A stretch of DNA of 64,000 bases from [Mycobacterium] fortunisiensis (GTDB lineage Bacteria > Actinomycetota > Actinomycetes > Mycobacteriales > Mycobacteriaceae). Below, one piece after another: positions 29,442 to 40,142 of this stretch. A program made the position numbers and the translations under genes. The stretch spans positions 186,001-250,000 of the forward strand of contig NZ_VOMB01000016.1 in NCBI RefSeq assembly GCF_019050325.1, in the 5' to 3' direction. Below the pieces are notes generated by a model. That model searched no databases, was not told the DNA's origin, and worked only from the letters and a program-made list of their open reading frames with translations. Position 1 is the stretch's first letter, and each line of letters opens with the position of its first letter.

Positions 29442-31663
29442 TGGCCACGCTGGGTGATCGGCTGGACTTCGTCCTCGGCAAGAAGGGCGCCGACAAGCTC
29501 TTCGACAATTTCGGCCTGCGCACCGTCAACGACCTGCTGCGGCACTATCCGCGCAAGTACAGCGAGGGGATGTCGGTTCGCGGTGAGGACGACGCCCTCG
29601 ATCTCACCGAGGGCGAGCACGTCACGTTCGTCGACGTGGTGACCGACACCAAGGACGGGTTGATGCGCAGTCAACCCGGCAAGCGTGCCCGCAAATGGCT
29701 GCGCGTCACCCTGGGAGAACACCGGCCGAAGGTGACCGCCACGTTCTTCAACGCCGGCTGGATGATCGACCAGCTGCCCACCGGTACTCGGATCATGTTG
29801 TCGGGCGAGGTCGGATTCTTCAAGGGCGCAATGCAATTGACGCATCCGGCCTATCTGGTGCTGGATTCCCCGACCGGCAAGACTCCTGGTAGCAAAGCGA
29901 TGAAGGCCATCGCCACCAGCTCAGGAGCGACCGGCGACGAATTACTGTCGGCGTTCGAGCGGGATTTCTTCCCGATCTATCCGGCCAGCGCCAAGGTGCA
30001 GAGCTGGGACATCTACGCCTGCGTGCGTCAGGTGCTGGACGTGCTCGACCCGGTCGCCGATCCACTTCCGGAATCCTTTGTGCGGGAGCGGGATCTGATG
30101 AGCGAGGACGAGGCGTTACGGGCCATCCATCTGGCCGAGAACTCGGTCGACCGGGTCCGGGCCATCGAGCGGCTGACCTACGACGAGGCGATCGGCCTGC
30201 AATGGGGTCTGGTGGCACGGCGCTACGGCGAGCTCAGCGAATCCGGGCCCGTTGCACCGCGCAGCACCGACGGTCTTGCCGCCGCGATGGCGACCCGCCT
30301 GCCGTTCGAGCTCACGCAGGGCCAGGCCGAGGTGCTCGAAGTGATCTCGGATGAACTGGCCTCGACGCGGCCCATGAACCGGATGCTGCAGGGTGAGGTC
30401 GGCTCCGGTAAGACGATCGTCTCGGTGCTGGCCATGCTGCAGATGGTCGACGCCGGCTACCAGTGTGCCCTGCTGGCGCCGACCGAAGTGCTTGCCGCCC
30501 AACATGCCCGGTCGGTCCGAGACGTGCTGGGGCCGCTGGCCATGGCCGGGCAGCTCGGTGGGGCCGAGTACGGTACCCGGGTTGCACTGCTGACGGGTTC
30601 GATGACGCTGCAGCAGAAGCGTGAGGTTCGCGGCGAGGTGGCTTCCGGCGCGGCCGGCATCGTGATCGGCACCCACGCGCTGCTGCAGGACGCGGTGGAA
30701 TTCCACAACCTCGGGATGGTCGTGGTCGACGAGCAACACCGATTCGGCGTGGAGCAGCGGGATACCCTGCGCGCCAAGGCACGTGACGGGGTGACCCCCC
30801 ACCTGTTGGTGATGACCGCGACGCCGATTCCGCGCACGGTGGCACTGACCGTCTACGGTGACCTGGAAACCTCGACGTTGCGTGAGCTTCCGCGCGGTCG
30901 TCAGCCCATCACCACCAACACCATCTTCGTCACGCAGAAGCCGACGTGGCTGGACCGGGCCTGGGCCCGGATCCGGGAGGAAGTCGGCGCCGGTCGTCAG
31001 GCCTACGTGGTGGCCTCGCGCATCGACGAATCTGACAAGGTCAGCGGCGAAGGCGGCCCACCGCCGATCACGGTCCACGAGTTGTTCGACCGGCTCGGCG
31101 CGGGGCCGTTGGCGGGGTTGCGGCTCGGCCTCATGCACGGCCGGCTGTCCGGTGACGAGAAGGACCTGGTGATGGCCGCGTTCCGCGCGGGGGAGATCGA
31201 TGTTCTGGTGTGCACCACGGTGATCGAGGTCGGTGTCGACGTCCCCAATGCCACCGTCATGGTGGTGATGGATTCCGATCGTTTCGGTGTCAGCCAGCTC
31301 CATCAGCTGCGCGGCCGGATCGGTCGCGGTCAGCATCCCAGCCTGTGTCTGCTCGCCACCCGGCTCCCGGAGACCTCGAAGGCGGGCGAACGGATCAAGG
31401 CTGTCGCCGCCACACTCGACGGGTTCGCCCTGGCCGATCTCGACCTGCGGGAGCGTCGTGAGGGGGATGTGCTGGGGCTCAACCAGTCCGGGCGCACGAT
31501 CAATCTGCGGTTCCTGTCACTGGCCGATCATCTGGGCGTGATCACCGATGCCCGTGAGTTCTGCGAATCGCTGTATGAGAAGCGGCCTGACGATCCCGGC
31601 ATGGCGCTGTTGGCAGCCCAATTCGTCGACACCGACCGCGTCGAATACCTGGACAAGGCGTGA
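29441..31663 (+). CDS. recG: ATP-dependent DNA helicase RecG
   Basis: RecG reverses stalled replication forks and branch-migrates recombination intermediates. The 740-residue protein has an N-terminal wedge/OB domain, Walker A GEVGSGKTIV (about 30396-30425), the DEQH box VVDEQHRFGV, MTATPIPRT and the motif VI segment QLRGRIGRG. It overlaps the preceding gene by one base and the next by four (GTGA). Confidence 0.97.
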   Translation: MATLGDRLDFVLGKKGADKLFDNFGLRTVNDLLRHYPRKYSEGMSVRGEDDALDLTEGEHVTFVDVVTDTKDGLMRSQPGKRARKWLRVTLGEHRPKVTATFFNAGWMIDQLPTGTRIMLSGEVGFFKGAMQLTHPAYLVLDSPTGKTPGSKAMKAIATSSGATGDELLSAFERDFFPIYPASAKVQSWDIYACVRQVLDVLDPVADPLPESFVRERDLMSEDEALRAIHLAENSVDRVRAIERLTYDEAIGLQWGLVARRYGELSESGPVAPRSTDGLAAAMATRLPFELTQGQAEVLEVISDELASTRPMNRMLQGEVGSGKTIVSVLAMLQMVDAGYQCALLAPTEVLAAQHARSVRDVLGPLAMAGQLGGAEYGTRVALLTGSMTLQQKREVRGEVASGAAGIVIGTHALLQDAVEFHNLGMVVVDEQHRFGVEQRDTLRAKARDGVTPHLLVMTATPIPRTVALTVYGDLETSTLRELPRGRQPITTNTIFVTQKPTWLDRAWARIREEVGAGRQAYVVASRIDESDKVSGEGGPPPITVHELFDRLGAGPLAGLRLGLMHGRLSGDEKDLVMAAFRAGEIDVLVCTTVIEVGVDVPNATVMVVMDSDRFGVSQLHQLRGRIGRGQHPSLCLLATRLPETSKAGERIKAVAATLDGFALADLDLRERREGDVLGLNQSGRTINLRFLSLADHLGVITDAREFCESLYEKRPDDPGMALLAAQFVDTDRVEYLDKA

Positions 31664-32367
31664 GAGGGCGACGGCTGTGGTGGTTGGCCGCGATGGTCGG
31701 CCTCACGGTGCTGGTGGCCGTTCAGGTGGTCTCGTCGACGCAGCGTCAGGCGGGTTTCGCCGCGCAGGCGCAGGTTCCGACGATCGCGCCGGGGGCGGAC
31801 GTCTTGGCCGGGGTGGCGCTGATCCCGGAACGGGTGCGCGGCAACGATTATCGGCGGGCTGCGTTCGGTGAGGCCTGGGACGACGACAACGCCGCCCCCG
31901 GCGGGCACAACGGCTGCGACACCCGCAACGACATCCTCGCTCGGGATCTGACCGACAAGACGTTCGTGGCGATCAAACGCTGCCCGTCCGCGGTGGCCAC
32001 CGGCACACTGCACGATCCCTACACGAACGCGGTGGTGTCGTTCGTGCGGGGTAATCAGACCGGCGCCGCGGTGCAGATCGATCACCTCGTGCCGTTGGCG
32101 CTGGCCTGGGATCTCGGGGCGCGCGGGTGGCCGGAGGCGCTGCGTCTGCGGTTCGCCAACGACCCGGCCAATCTGCTGGCCGTCGCCGGTAAACCCAACC
32201 AGGACAAGGGCGATCAGGAGCCGGCCCACTGGATGCCGCCCAATCGGGCGTTCTGGTGCCAGTACGCGGTGCAGTTCGCCGAGGTGTTGCGCGGCTACGC
32301 GCTACCGATCGATGCCGCGTCGGCGGGGGTGCTGCGCGAGGCCGCGGGCAGCTGCCCCACGGCCTGA
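31660..32367 (+). CDS. Secreted HNH-type nuclease-like protein (DUF1524)
   Basis: The 235-residue protein starts with a membrane/signal segment (LWWLAAMVGLTVLVAVQVVSS) and has the DUF1524/GmrSD C-terminal HNH pattern: QIDHLVPLALAWDLGARGW and LLAVAGKPNQDKGD, plus paired cysteines (CDTRND, KRCPS, FWCQY). It is likely exported, acting outside or in the wall; the substrate is unknown. GTG 31660 overlaps the recG stop, like M. tuberculosis Rv2972c. Confidence 0.85.
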   Translation: MRGRRLWWLAAMVGLTVLVAVQVVSSTQRQAGFAAQAQVPTIAPGADVLAGVALIPERVRGNDYRRAAFGEAWDDDNAAPGGHNGCDTRNDILARDLTDKTFVAIKRCPSAVATGTLHDPYTNAVVSFVRGNQTGAAVQIDHLVPLALAWDLGARGWPEALRLRFANDPANLLAVAGKPNQDKGDQEPAHWMPPNRAFWCQYAVQFAEVLRGYALPIDAASAGVLREAAGSCPTA

Positions 32368-32383
32368 CTTTCCTCGCCGAGCA

Positions 32384-33226
32384 TTACCCCGTGAAAGTCG
32401 CCGGGTCGGGCCGGAACCGGGTGCCATTGTCGAGACTGTCGAGCGCCGCGATCTCGTCGCCGGTCAGCTCGAAGCCGAACACGTCGAGATTGGATGCGAT
32501 GCGCTCGGGCTTGGTGGAGCGGGAGATCACCACGTTGCCCAGCTGGATGCTCCATCGGATCAGCACCTGCGCCGGGGTCTTGCCGTGCGCGTCGGCGATG
32601 GCGGTGACCGCCGGGTTGTCGAGCAGGTTGCCGACGCCGAGCGGGCTGTAGGCCTCGGTGACGACGTTGTGTTCGGCATTGGCTGCGCGCCAGGCGCTCT
32701 GATTGAGCAGCGGGTGCAGCTCGATCTGGTTGACCGCGGGGGTGACGAACGTCAGGCCGACGATGGTCGACAGGTTCTCGGGGCTGAAATTGGCCACCCC
32801 GGTGGACAGCGCCAGCCCCTCCTGCTTGAGCGCCATCAACCCGCCCCAACTGTCGACGTACTTGCCGGTGTCGACGCCGGGCCAGTGGATCAGGTACAGG
32901 TCCACGTAATCGAGGCCGAGCCGCTCCAGGCTGGCGCGCCCGGCATCCTGGGATGACTTGAACCCCAGGTCGGGGAGGGCCAGCTTGGTGGTGACCGAAA
33001 TCTCCTCGCGCGGGATGCCCGACGCCGCGATGGCCCGGCCGACGCCGGCCTCGTTGCCGTAGGCGGCCGCTGTGTCGATCAGCCGGTGACCGGCTGCCAG
33101 CGCGGCGGACACCGTCTGCTCGGCCTCGGAATCCGAGAGCCCGCCGACACCGAGTCCGACGACGGGCATCGTACGGCCGTCGTTGAGCGTGACGGTGGGG
33201 ATCGCGGCCGCGGCCGAGGAGGTCAT
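32384..33226 (-). CDS. Aldo-keto reductase (copy 1 of a tandem pair)
   Basis: The 280-residue TIM-barrel NADPH oxidoreductase has the catalytic Asp and Tyr in [11 protein letters not shown], the Lys in VTTKLALPD and the His in YLIHWPG. It resembles M. tuberculosis Rv2971 and M. smegmatis homologues that reduce dicarbonyls. It lies 6 bases after a second aldo-keto reductase gene, with which it probably shares a transcript. Confidence 0.92.
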   Translation of the reverse strand: MTSSAAAAIPTVTLNDGRTMPVVGLGVGGLSDSEAEQTVSAALAAGHRLIDTAAAYGNEAGVGRAIAASGIPREEISVTTKLALPDLGFKSSQDAGRASLERLGLDYVDLYLIHWPGVDTGKYVDSWGGLMALKQEGLALSTGVANFSPENLSTIVGLTFVTPAVNQIELHPLLNQSAWRAANAEHNVVTEAYSPLGVGNLLDNPAVTAIADAHGKTPAQVLIRWSIQLGNVVISRSTKPERIASNLDVFGFELTGDEIAALDSLDNGTRFRPDPATFTG

Positions 33227-33232
33227 GTCTGC

Positions 33233-34075
33233 CTATCCTGTGAAGTTGAAGGTTCGCGGATCTGGTCCCAGGCGGGTGCCCGTGTCGAGCGATGCGATCG
33301 CCGTCATGTCCGCTTCGGTCAGATCGAAATCGAACACGTCGAAATTGCTCACAATCCGCTCTGGGTTCACCGACTTGGGGATGACGATATTACCCAGGTG
33401 GATATGCCACCTAATCAGTACCTGGGCGGGAGTTTTGCCGTGCTGTTCGGCGATGCCGCCGATCACCGGGTCGGCGAGCAACGAGCCCTGGCCCAGCGGG
33501 CTCCACGCCTCGGTCGCGATCCCCAGCCGGGCGTGCACCTCGCGCAGCTCGTGCTGCGGGAACAGCGGGTGCAGCTCGATCTGGTTGACGGCGGGCACGA
33601 TGCCGGTGGAGTCGATGAGCACGTCGAGGTGCTCGGGTTCGAAATTGCTGACCCCGATGGAGCGGACGCGGCCCTGATCGCGCAGATGCGCGAAGGCTTT
33701 GAACGTGTCGACGTAGGCGTTGTTGGCGGGCACCGGCCAGTGGATGAGATACAGGTCGAGGTAGTCCACCCCGAGCCGGTCCAGGCTGGCGTCGAACGCG
33801 GCGAGCGTCGAGTCGTAGCCCTGGTCGCTGTTCCACAGTTTGGTCACCAGGAAGACGTCCTGGCGTGCCACCCCGGAATTGGCCAGTCCGCGGCCGGTTT
33901 CGGTCTCGTTGCGGTAGGCGGCGGCAGTGTCGATGTGACGGTAGCCGGCCTGCAGGGCCGCGGTGACCGCGCGTTCGGTGTCCTCGGCAGGGGTCTGCCA
34001 AACTCCCAACCCGACCTGTGGGATCGAATTACCGTCGTTGAGCGTGACACGAGGATTCACTGAGGGAGCAGCCAT
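33233..34075 (-). CDS. Aldo-keto reductase (copy 2 of a tandem pair)
   Basis: The 280-residue paralogue keeps the tetrad: Asp and Tyr in HIDTAAAYRNE, Lys in LVTKLWNSD, His in YLIHWPVP; VIPKSVNPERI binds the NADPH phosphate. ATG 34075 on the minus strand overlaps the lipN ATG on the plus strand within one CATG. GTG 34060 is an alternative start but has no better ribosome site. It is transcribed toward copy 1. Confidence 0.92.
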   Translation of the reverse strand: MAAPSVNPRVTLNDGNSIPQVGLGVWQTPAEDTERAVTAALQAGYRHIDTAAAYRNETETGRGLANSGVARQDVFLVTKLWNSDQGYDSTLAAFDASLDRLGVDYLDLYLIHWPVPANNAYVDTFKAFAHLRDQGRVRSIGVSNFEPEHLDVLIDSTGIVPAVNQIELHPLFPQHELREVHARLGIATEAWSPLGQGSLLADPVIGGIAEQHGKTPAQVLIRWHIHLGNIVIPKSVNPERIVSNFDVFDFDLTEADMTAIASLDTGTRLGPDPRTFNFTG

Positions 34076-35210
34076 GACTGAAAGTCTGCCAGGCGGGCAG
34101 GCGATACGCGGCAGGGACGGCATGACCCGCGACGCGGTCCGAGCGCTGCTGCTCGCGCGGGCCACCAAGTTCACCCTCGCGGCGATTCCGCGGATCTCCG
34201 ACCGCCGCAAGCGTCTGCTGCTGGGTGGGCGTTCGGTAACCGTCGACGGCAACACCCTCGACACCACACTGCAGTTCACCCTGGCCGCCGAACATGCCGC
34301 CGGCGTCGGCGGGCTCGTCGCCGACCACAGCCCGGAAGGCGGTGTCGCGGTGTCGCGGGCCGCGCTGCGGGCCACGGCGGGCATGATGCGACCGCGGATC
34401 GACGCCGATGTGTCCAGCATTTCCATTCCCGGGCCGGCCGGGCCGATCCCGGCGCGCCGGTATGTTCCCGACGGCAGCGGCTCCGCGCCGACCCCGGCGC
34501 TGCTGCTGTACTTCCACGGCGGCGGATTCGTGCTGGGGGACCTGGACACCCACGACAGCCTGTGCCGGCTGATCTGCCGGGACGGCGGAATCCAGGTGGT
34601 CTCGGTGGACTACCGGTTGGCTCCCGAGCACAAGGCGCCGGCGGCGGTCGACGACGCCTATGCCGCCTATCAATGGGCACTCGACCATGCCGCCGGCCTG
34701 GGCGCCACGCGGGTGCTGGTCGGCGGCGACAGTGCCGGTGGCAACCTGGCCGCGGTGGTGACCCAGCAGGCCCGCGACTCCGAATTACCGCTGCCTGCGC
34801 TGCAGTTGCTGCTCTACCCGGTCACCGACTGGTCGAGCGACACGCGATCCAAGACGTTGTTCGCCGACGGCTACTTCCTGACCAAGCGCGACATGGACTG
34901 GTTCGCCGGTCACTACCTCGACGGTGCCGAGGTGGTCGCCGCCGATCCGCTGGTATCGCCCCTGCTGAGCGAGGATCTGTCCGGCCTGCCGCCGGCTTTG
35001 GTCGTCACGGCCGGGTTTGACCCGTTGCGTGACGAGGGCAACCGCTACGCGCGGGCGCTGCGCGACGCCGGAGTGGTGGTGGACTTGCGTGAAGAGCGGT
35101 CGCTGATCCACGCATTTGCCAATTTCTTCCCGCTCGGCGGCGGCAGTGCCACCGCGACGAGTGCGATGATCTCGGCCCTGCGCGCACATCTCAGCCACGC
35201 CGAAAGCTGA
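34074..35210 (+). CDS. lipN: Hormone-sensitive-lipase family esterase LipN
   Basis: The 378-residue alpha/beta hydrolase has the oxyanion motif HGGGF (about 34515-34530), the nucleophile elbow GDSAGGN and a C-terminal Asp (GFDPLRDEG) and His (LIHAFANF). The length matches M. tuberculosis LipN (Rv2970c), which hydrolyses short esters. GAGGGAG at about 34062-34068 supports ATG 34074. It faces away from the aldo-keto reductase pair with no intergenic DNA. Confidence 0.92.
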   Translation: MTESLPGGQAIRGRDGMTRDAVRALLLARATKFTLAAIPRISDRRKRLLLGGRSVTVDGNTLDTTLQFTLAAEHAAGVGGLVADHSPEGGVAVSRAALRATAGMMRPRIDADVSSISIPGPAGPIPARRYVPDGSGSAPTPALLLYFHGGGFVLGDLDTHDSLCRLICRDGGIQVVSVDYRLAPEHKAPAAVDDAYAAYQWALDHAAGLGATRVLVGGDSAGGNLAAVVTQQARDSELPLPALQLLLYPVTDWSSDTRSKTLFADGYFLTKRDMDWFAGHYLDGAEVVAADPLVSPLLSEDLSGLPPALVVTAGFDPLRDEGNRYARALRDAGVVVDLREERSLIHAFANFFPLGGGSATATSAMISALRAHLSHAES

Positions 35211-35237
35211 CTCGTCGCCGCCGGTACGCTGGTCGAC

Positions 35238-36068
35238 GTGGCCAAACCGAAGAAGACCGCGAAGTACGACCTCAAGGCGGCGGACCGCAAGCGCAATCTG
35301 TTCGTCCAGATCGGGCTGACAGCCGTGGTGGTGCTGTTCGCGGTCGGCCTGGTGCTCTACATCGTGATGACCGGTGAGAAGCGTCCGGCCGCCGGCGAGG
35401 CCAGGGCCATCCACGTGGCCGCGCCCAATGTGATCACCAAAGACGGCACGTCGGAGTCCAAGGTGACGCTGGGCATCTTCGAGGACTTCCTCTGTCCGGC
35501 GTGCGGCCAGTTCGAGAACGCGTTCGGCCCGACCATCAACAAGCTGATCGACAGCGGCGCGGTGGCCGCCGATTACCACATGGTGGCGATCCTGGACAAG
35601 GCCGGCAACGGCTATTCGTCGCGGGCGGGCGGGGCCGCGTACTGCGTGGCAGACGAATCCGTGGAGGCATTCCGCCGGTTCCACTCCGCGCTCTTCACCC
35701 CTGGAATTCAGCCGGAGGAGGGTGGCGGTGTCTATCCGGACAACGCCCGGATCATCGAGTTGGCCCGTCAGGCCGGCGCTGCCGGGGGCGTGCCCGACTG
35801 CATCACCAAGGGTCGTTACGTGGAGATGGTGCAAGGGATGGCCGCTGCGGCCGGCGTGCACGGGACACCGAGCGTGAAGATCAACGGCGAGGATTACCAG
35901 TGGAGCACGCCTGACGCGCTGGTCGCGAAGGTCAAAGAGATCGTCGGCGACCTCCCCGAGCTGAAGAGCGCGGCTCCCGCCCCGGCTGCTCCCGCTCCGG
36001 CCGCTCCTGCCGCACCCGCCCCGGCCCCTGCCGCGCCGGCTCCCGCCCCGGCGCCGGCCAGGCCATGA
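35238..36068 (+). CDS. DsbA-like membrane-anchored thiol oxidoreductase
   Basis: The 276-residue protein has a cytosolic lysine-rich start, one membrane segment (FVQIGLTAVVVLFAVGLVLYIV, about 22-43) and an external thioredoxin fold with CPAC (FLCPACGQFEN) and the cis-proline loop GTPS. The C-terminal ~37 residues are an Ala/Pro tail. It should insert disulfides into exported proteins and is reoxidised by the VKOR encoded next, overlapping by ATGA. Counterpart of Rv2969c. Confidence 0.92.
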   Translation: MAKPKKTAKYDLKAADRKRNLFVQIGLTAVVVLFAVGLVLYIVMTGEKRPAAGEARAIHVAAPNVITKDGTSESKVTLGIFEDFLCPACGQFENAFGPTINKLIDSGAVAADYHMVAILDKAGNGYSSRAGGAAYCVADESVEAFRRFHSALFTPGIQPEEGGGVYPDNARIIELARQAGAAGGVPDCITKGRYVEMVQGMAAAAGVHGTPSVKINGEDYQWSTPDALVAKVKEIVGDLPELKSAAPAPAAPAPAAPAAPAPAPAAPAPAPAPARP

Positions 36069-36688
36069 CCGAAACGTCCGCCGAACTCGACGAACCGGGA
36101 ACCGATGCGTCCCCGGGTGTCGGTGTGGGCCGGGCCAGTGCGCTCTGGATTTTGATTGCCGGGGTGCTCGGTCTGGCGGCGGCGATGGCGCTGACCATCG
36201 AGAAGATCGAGCTGTTGATCGATCCCTCGTACGTGCCGACCTGCAGCATCAACCCGGTGATCTCGTGTGGATCGGTGATGTCCACTCCGCAGGCGGCGGT
36301 CTTCGGATTTCCCAACTCGCTGATCGGGGTCGTCGCCTTCACGCTGACCCTGGTCACCGGCGTGCTGGCGGTCGCCGGTGTGCGGTTGCCCCGCTGGTAC
36401 TGGATCGGCTTCGCCGTGGGCACCCTGGCCGGTGCGGTCATGGTGCACTGGCTGATCTTCGAGAGCCTGTACCGCATCGGTGCGCTGTGCCCGTACTGCA
36501 TGGTGGTGTGGTCGGTGACGATCCCGCTGCTGGTGGTGGTGGGTTCGATCGCGTTGCGGCCGCTGCACGCCAACGCGGTGGCCGCAACGATCTACCAGTG
36601 GCGCTGGTCGATCGTGGCGCTCTGGTTCACCTCACTTGTGCTGTTGATCCTGGTGCGTTTCTGGGAATACTGGTCAACGCTGCTGTAA
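36065..36688 (+). CDS. Vitamin K epoxide reductase family protein (VKOR)
   Basis: The 207-residue membrane protein has about five hydrophobic segments, the loop cysteine pair (TCSINPVISCGSV) and the quinone-site CPYC motif (ALCPYCMVVW). VKOR reoxidises DsbA-type enzymes and passes electrons to menaquinone. It overlaps the DsbA-like gene by four bases, as in Rv2969c-Rv2968c, so the two form a disulfide-forming pair. Confidence 0.93.
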   Translation: MTETSAELDEPGTDASPGVGVGRASALWILIAGVLGLAAAMALTIEKIELLIDPSYVPTCSINPVISCGSVMSTPQAAVFGFPNSLIGVVAFTLTLVTGVLAVAGVRLPRWYWIGFAVGTLAGAVMVHWLIFESLYRIGALCPYCMVVWSVTIPLLVVVGSIALRPLHANAVAATIYQWRWSIVALWFTSLVLLILVRFWEYWSTLL

Positions 36689-36722
36689 CACTTCAGAAAT
36701 AACTTGGCGGTTAGGTCTACGC

Positions 36723-39700
36723 GTGATTTCCAAACTGTTAGTCGCCAATCGTGGCGAGATCGCGATCCGTGCGTTCCGTGCTGCCTACGAGATGGGCATC
36801 GCGACCGTGGCGGTGTACCCGTACGAGGATCGCAATTCGCTGCACCGCCTCAAGGCGGATGAGTCGTACCAGATCGGTGAGATCGGGCATCCGGTACGGG
36901 CGTACCTGTCGGTGGACGAGATCATCAGGGTCGCCCAGCATTCCGGTGCGGATGCGGTGTATCCGGGTTACGGGTTCCTGTCGGAGAATCCGGAACTGGC
37001 GGCTGCCTGCGCGGTGGCCGGAATCACCTTTGTCGGGCCGTCGGCTGAAGTCCTGGAACTGACCGGCAACAAGGCGCGGGCCATCGATGCGGCGCGGGCG
37101 GCCGGATTGCCGGTGCTGGCGTCCTCGGCGCCGTCGTCGTCGGTGGATGAATTGCTCGCCGCGGCACGGGATATGGAATTCCCGCTGTTCGTCAAGGCGG
37201 TATCCGGTGGTGGCGGGCGCGGGATGCGCCGGGTCACCGACGCCGAGGCGTTGGCCGAGGCCGTGGAAGCGGCGTCGCGTGAGGCGGAGTCGGCGTTCGG
37301 CGATCCGGCGGTGTACCTGGAGCAGGCGGTGATCAATCCGCGCCACATCGAGGTGCAGATCCTGGCCGACACCCAAGGGCACGTGATGCACCTGTTCGAG
37401 CGGGACTGCAGCGTGCAACGGCGGCACCAGAAGGTGATCGAGCTGGCGCCGGCCCCAAACCTGGATCCGGCTCTGCGCGAACGCATTTGCGCCGATGCGG
37501 TGGCGCTCGCCCGCCAGATCGGCTACAGCTGCGCGGGCACCATCGAGTTCCTGCTCGACGAGCGCGGTCACCACGTTTTCATCGAGTGCAACCCACGGAT
37601 TCAGGTGGAGCACACGGTGACCGAGGAGATCACCGATGTCGATCTGGTCGGTTCGCAGTTGCGCATCGCCGCGGGCGAGACGCTGGCCGATCTGGGCCTG
37701 AGCCAGGACACCCTGGTCATTCGCGGGGCTGCCATGCAGTGCCGGATCACCACCGAGGACCCGGCCAACGGTTTCCGGCCGGACACCGGCCGGATCACCG
37801 CGTACCGCTCGCCCGGTGGCGCCGGCATCCGGCTGGACGGCGGTTCGAATCTGGGCGCGGAAATTTCGGCGCACTTCGACTCCATGCTGGTCAAGCTGAC
37901 GTGTCGGGGGCGGGATTTCTCCACCGCGGTGGCCCGGGCCCGGCGTGCCCTTGCCGAGTTCCGGATCCGCGGGGTCTCGACGAACATCCCGTTCTTGCAG
38001 GCGGTGATCGATGATCCGGATTTCCGGGCCGGGCGGGTCACCACCTCGTTCATCGATGATCGTCCGCAGCTGCTCACCGCGCACACGCCGGCCGATCGTG
38101 GCACCAGGATTCTGAACTACCTGGCCGACGTCACGGTGAACAAGCCCAACGGTGAGCGGCCGACGGGGGTGTACCCGCAAGACAAGCTGCCGGCCCTGGA
38201 CCTGTCTTCGGTGCCGCAGGCCGGCTCCAAGCAGCGTTTGGTGGAGTTGGGCCCGGAGGGGTTCGCGCGGTGGATGCGTGACAGCAAGGCCGTCGGGGTC
38301 ACCGATACCACGTTCCGCGACGCTCATCAGTCGTTGCTGGCCACCCGGTTGCGCTCCACCGGTCTGCTCAAGGTCGCGCCGTATGTGTCTCGGATGATGC
38401 CGCAGCTGCTGTCCATCGAATGTTGGGGTGGGGCAACGTACGACGTAGCACTGCGCTTCCTGAAAGAGGACCCATGGGAGCGGCTGGCCGCGCTGCGTGA
38501 AGCAGTGCCCAACATCTGTCTGCAGATGTTGTTGCGGGGTCGCAACACCGTGGGCTACACCCCGTATCCGGAGTTGGTGACGTCGGCGTTCGTGGAGGAA
38601 GCGGCGGCGACTGGCATTGACATCTTCCGGATCTTCGATGCGCTCAACAATGTCGAGTCGATGCGCCCGGCCATCGACGCGGTGCGTGAGACGGGCACCA
38701 CGATCGCCGAGGTGGCGATGTCCTACACCGGGGATCTGTCCGACCCCAGGGAGAATCTGTACACGCTCGACTACTACCTCAAGCTGGCCGAGCAGATCGT
38801 CGAGGCCGGTGCCCATGTGCTCGCGATCAAGGACATGGCCGGTCTGCTGCGGCCACATTCGGCGCACCAACTGGTCAGTGCCCTGCGGTCGCGTTTCGAT
38901 CTGCCGGTGCATATGCACACCCATGACACCCCGGGTGGACAGTTGGCGACGTACCTGGCGGCCTGGCAGGCCGGGGCGTCGGCGGTCGACGGTGCGGCGG
39001 CACCGTTGGCGGGCACGACGAGTCAGCCGGCGTTGTCCTCGATCGTGGCCGCGGCAGCGCACACCGAGTACGACACCGGGTTGTCGTTGGATGCGGTGTG
39101 CGATCTTGAGCCGTACTGGGAGGCGCTGCGCAAGGTTTATGCCCCGTTCGAATCGGGGTTGCCGTCTCCCACCGGCCGGGTCTACACCCACGAGATTCCC
39201 GGTGGGCAGCTGAGCAATCTGCGTCAGCAGGCGATCGCGCTGGGACTCGGGGACCGGTTCGAGGAGATCGAGGCGAATTACGCTGCCGCCGACCGCATCC
39301 TGGGCCGGTTGGTGAAGGTGACCCCGTCGAGCAAGGTGGTGGGGGACCTGGCGCTGGCGTTGGTGGGTGCGGGTGTCAGTGCCGAGGAGTTCGCTTCCGA
39401 TCCGGCGCGCTACGACATCCCCGACAGCGTGATCGGTTTCCTGCGTGGCGAACTCGGCGATCCGCCGGGCGGCTGGCCGGAACCGTTGCGCACCAAGGCG
39501 CTTGAGGGTCGCGGGCCGGCCAAGCCGATCCAGGACCTCTCCGTCGAGGACGAGGCACTGTTGTCGGCACCGGGGCCCAAGCGGCAGGCAGCGCTGAACC
39601 GGCTGTTGTTCCCCGGCCCCACCAAAGAATTCGAGGCGCACCGCGAAACCTACGGTGACACGTCCGGTCTGAGCGCCAACCAGTTCTTCTATGGGCTGCG

Positions 39701-40142
39701 CTACGGCGAGGAGCACCGTGTCGAGTTGGAACGCGGCGTGCAGTTGCTGATCGGGTTGGAAGCCATCTCCGATGCCGACGAGCGTGGCATGCGCACCGTG
39801 ATGTGCATCCTCAACGGTCAGTTGCGGCCGATCACCGTGCGTGACCGCAGCATCGCCAGTGAGGTTCCGGCGGCCGAGAAGGCCGACCGCAACAATCCCG
39901 ATCATGTGGCGGCACCGTTCGCCGGGGTGGTCACCGTCGGCGTCGTCGCCGGGGACACTGTGGAGGCCGGAGCCACGATCGCCACCATCGAGGCGATGAA
40001 GATGGAGGCTGCCATCACCGCACCCAGGGCCGGCATCGTGGAGCGGGTCGCGGTGGCTCCCACCGCGCAGGTCGAAGGCGGTGACCTGCTGGTCGTGGTC
40101 GGTTCGGAGCGCAGGAGCGACGCGACCGGGGAATCGATCTGA
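36723..40142 (+). CDS. pca: Pyruvate carboxylase
   Basis: This biotin enzyme makes oxaloacetate from pyruvate and bicarbonate (anaplerosis). The single 1139-residue chain has, in order, a biotin carboxylase domain (ATP-binding [25 protein letters not shown]), a carboxyltransferase domain ([26 protein letters not shown]) and a C-terminal biotinyl domain with EAMKMEA. Starts at GTG 36723. The stop overlaps the putative CTG start of rsmD. Confidence 0.97.
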   Translation: MISKLLVANRGEIAIRAFRAAYEMGIATVAVYPYEDRNSLHRLKADESYQIGEIGHPVRAYLSVDEIIRVAQHSGADAVYPGYGFLSENPELAAACAVAGITFVGPSAEVLELTGNKARAIDAARAAGLPVLASSAPSSSVDELLAAARDMEFPLFVKAVSGGGGRGMRRVTDAEALAEAVEAASREAESAFGDPAVYLEQAVINPRHIEVQILADTQGHVMHLFERDCSVQRRHQKVIELAPAPNLDPALRERICADAVALARQIGYSCAGTIEFLLDERGHHVFIECNPRIQVEHTVTEEITDVDLVGSQLRIAAGETLADLGLSQDTLVIRGAAMQCRITTEDPANGFRPDTGRITAYRSPGGAGIRLDGGSNLGAEISAHFDSMLVKLTCRGRDFSTAVARARRALAEFRIRGVSTNIPFLQAVIDDPDFRAGRVTTSFIDDRPQLLTAHTPADRGTRILNYLADVTVNKPNGERPTGVYPQDKLPALDLSSVPQAGSKQRLVELGPEGFARWMRDSKAVGVTDTTFRDAHQSLLATRLRSTGLLKVAPYVSRMMPQLLSIECWGGATYDVALRFLKEDPWERLAALREAVPNICLQMLLRGRNTVGYTPYPELVTSAFVEEAAATGIDIFRIFDALNNVESMRPAIDAVRETGTTIAEVAMSYTGDLSDPRENLYTLDYYLKLAEQIVEAGAHVLAIKDMAGLLRPHSAHQLVSALRSRFDLPVHMHTHDTPGGQLATYLAAWQAGASAVDGAAAPLAGTTSQPALSSIVAAAAHTEYDTGLSLDAVCDLEPYWEALRKVYAPFESGLPSPTGRVYTHEIPGGQLSNLRQQAIALGLGDRFEEIEANYAAADRILGRLVKVTPSSKVVGDLALALVGAGVSAEEFASDPARYDIPDSVIGFLRGELGDPPGGWPEPLRTKALEGRGPAKPIQDLSVEDEALLSAPGPKRQAALNRLLFPGPTKEFEAHRETYGDTSGLSANQFFYGLRYGEEHRVELERGVQLLIGLEAISDADERGMRTVMCILNGQLRPITVRDRSIASEVPAAEKADRNNPDHVAAPFAGVVTVGVVAGDTVEAGATIATIEAMKMEAAITAPRAGIVERVAVAPTAQVEGGDLLVVVGSERRSDATGESI

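Noticed and set aside
36738-39905. Minus-strand open frame of over 1000 codons
   Set aside because: It is the antisense shadow of pyruvate carboxylase; GC-rich codon use keeps opposite frames open. It has no ribosome site and no recognisable domain. The same applies to the long antisense frames over smc (46092-48860) and glnD/ffh (55788-58142).
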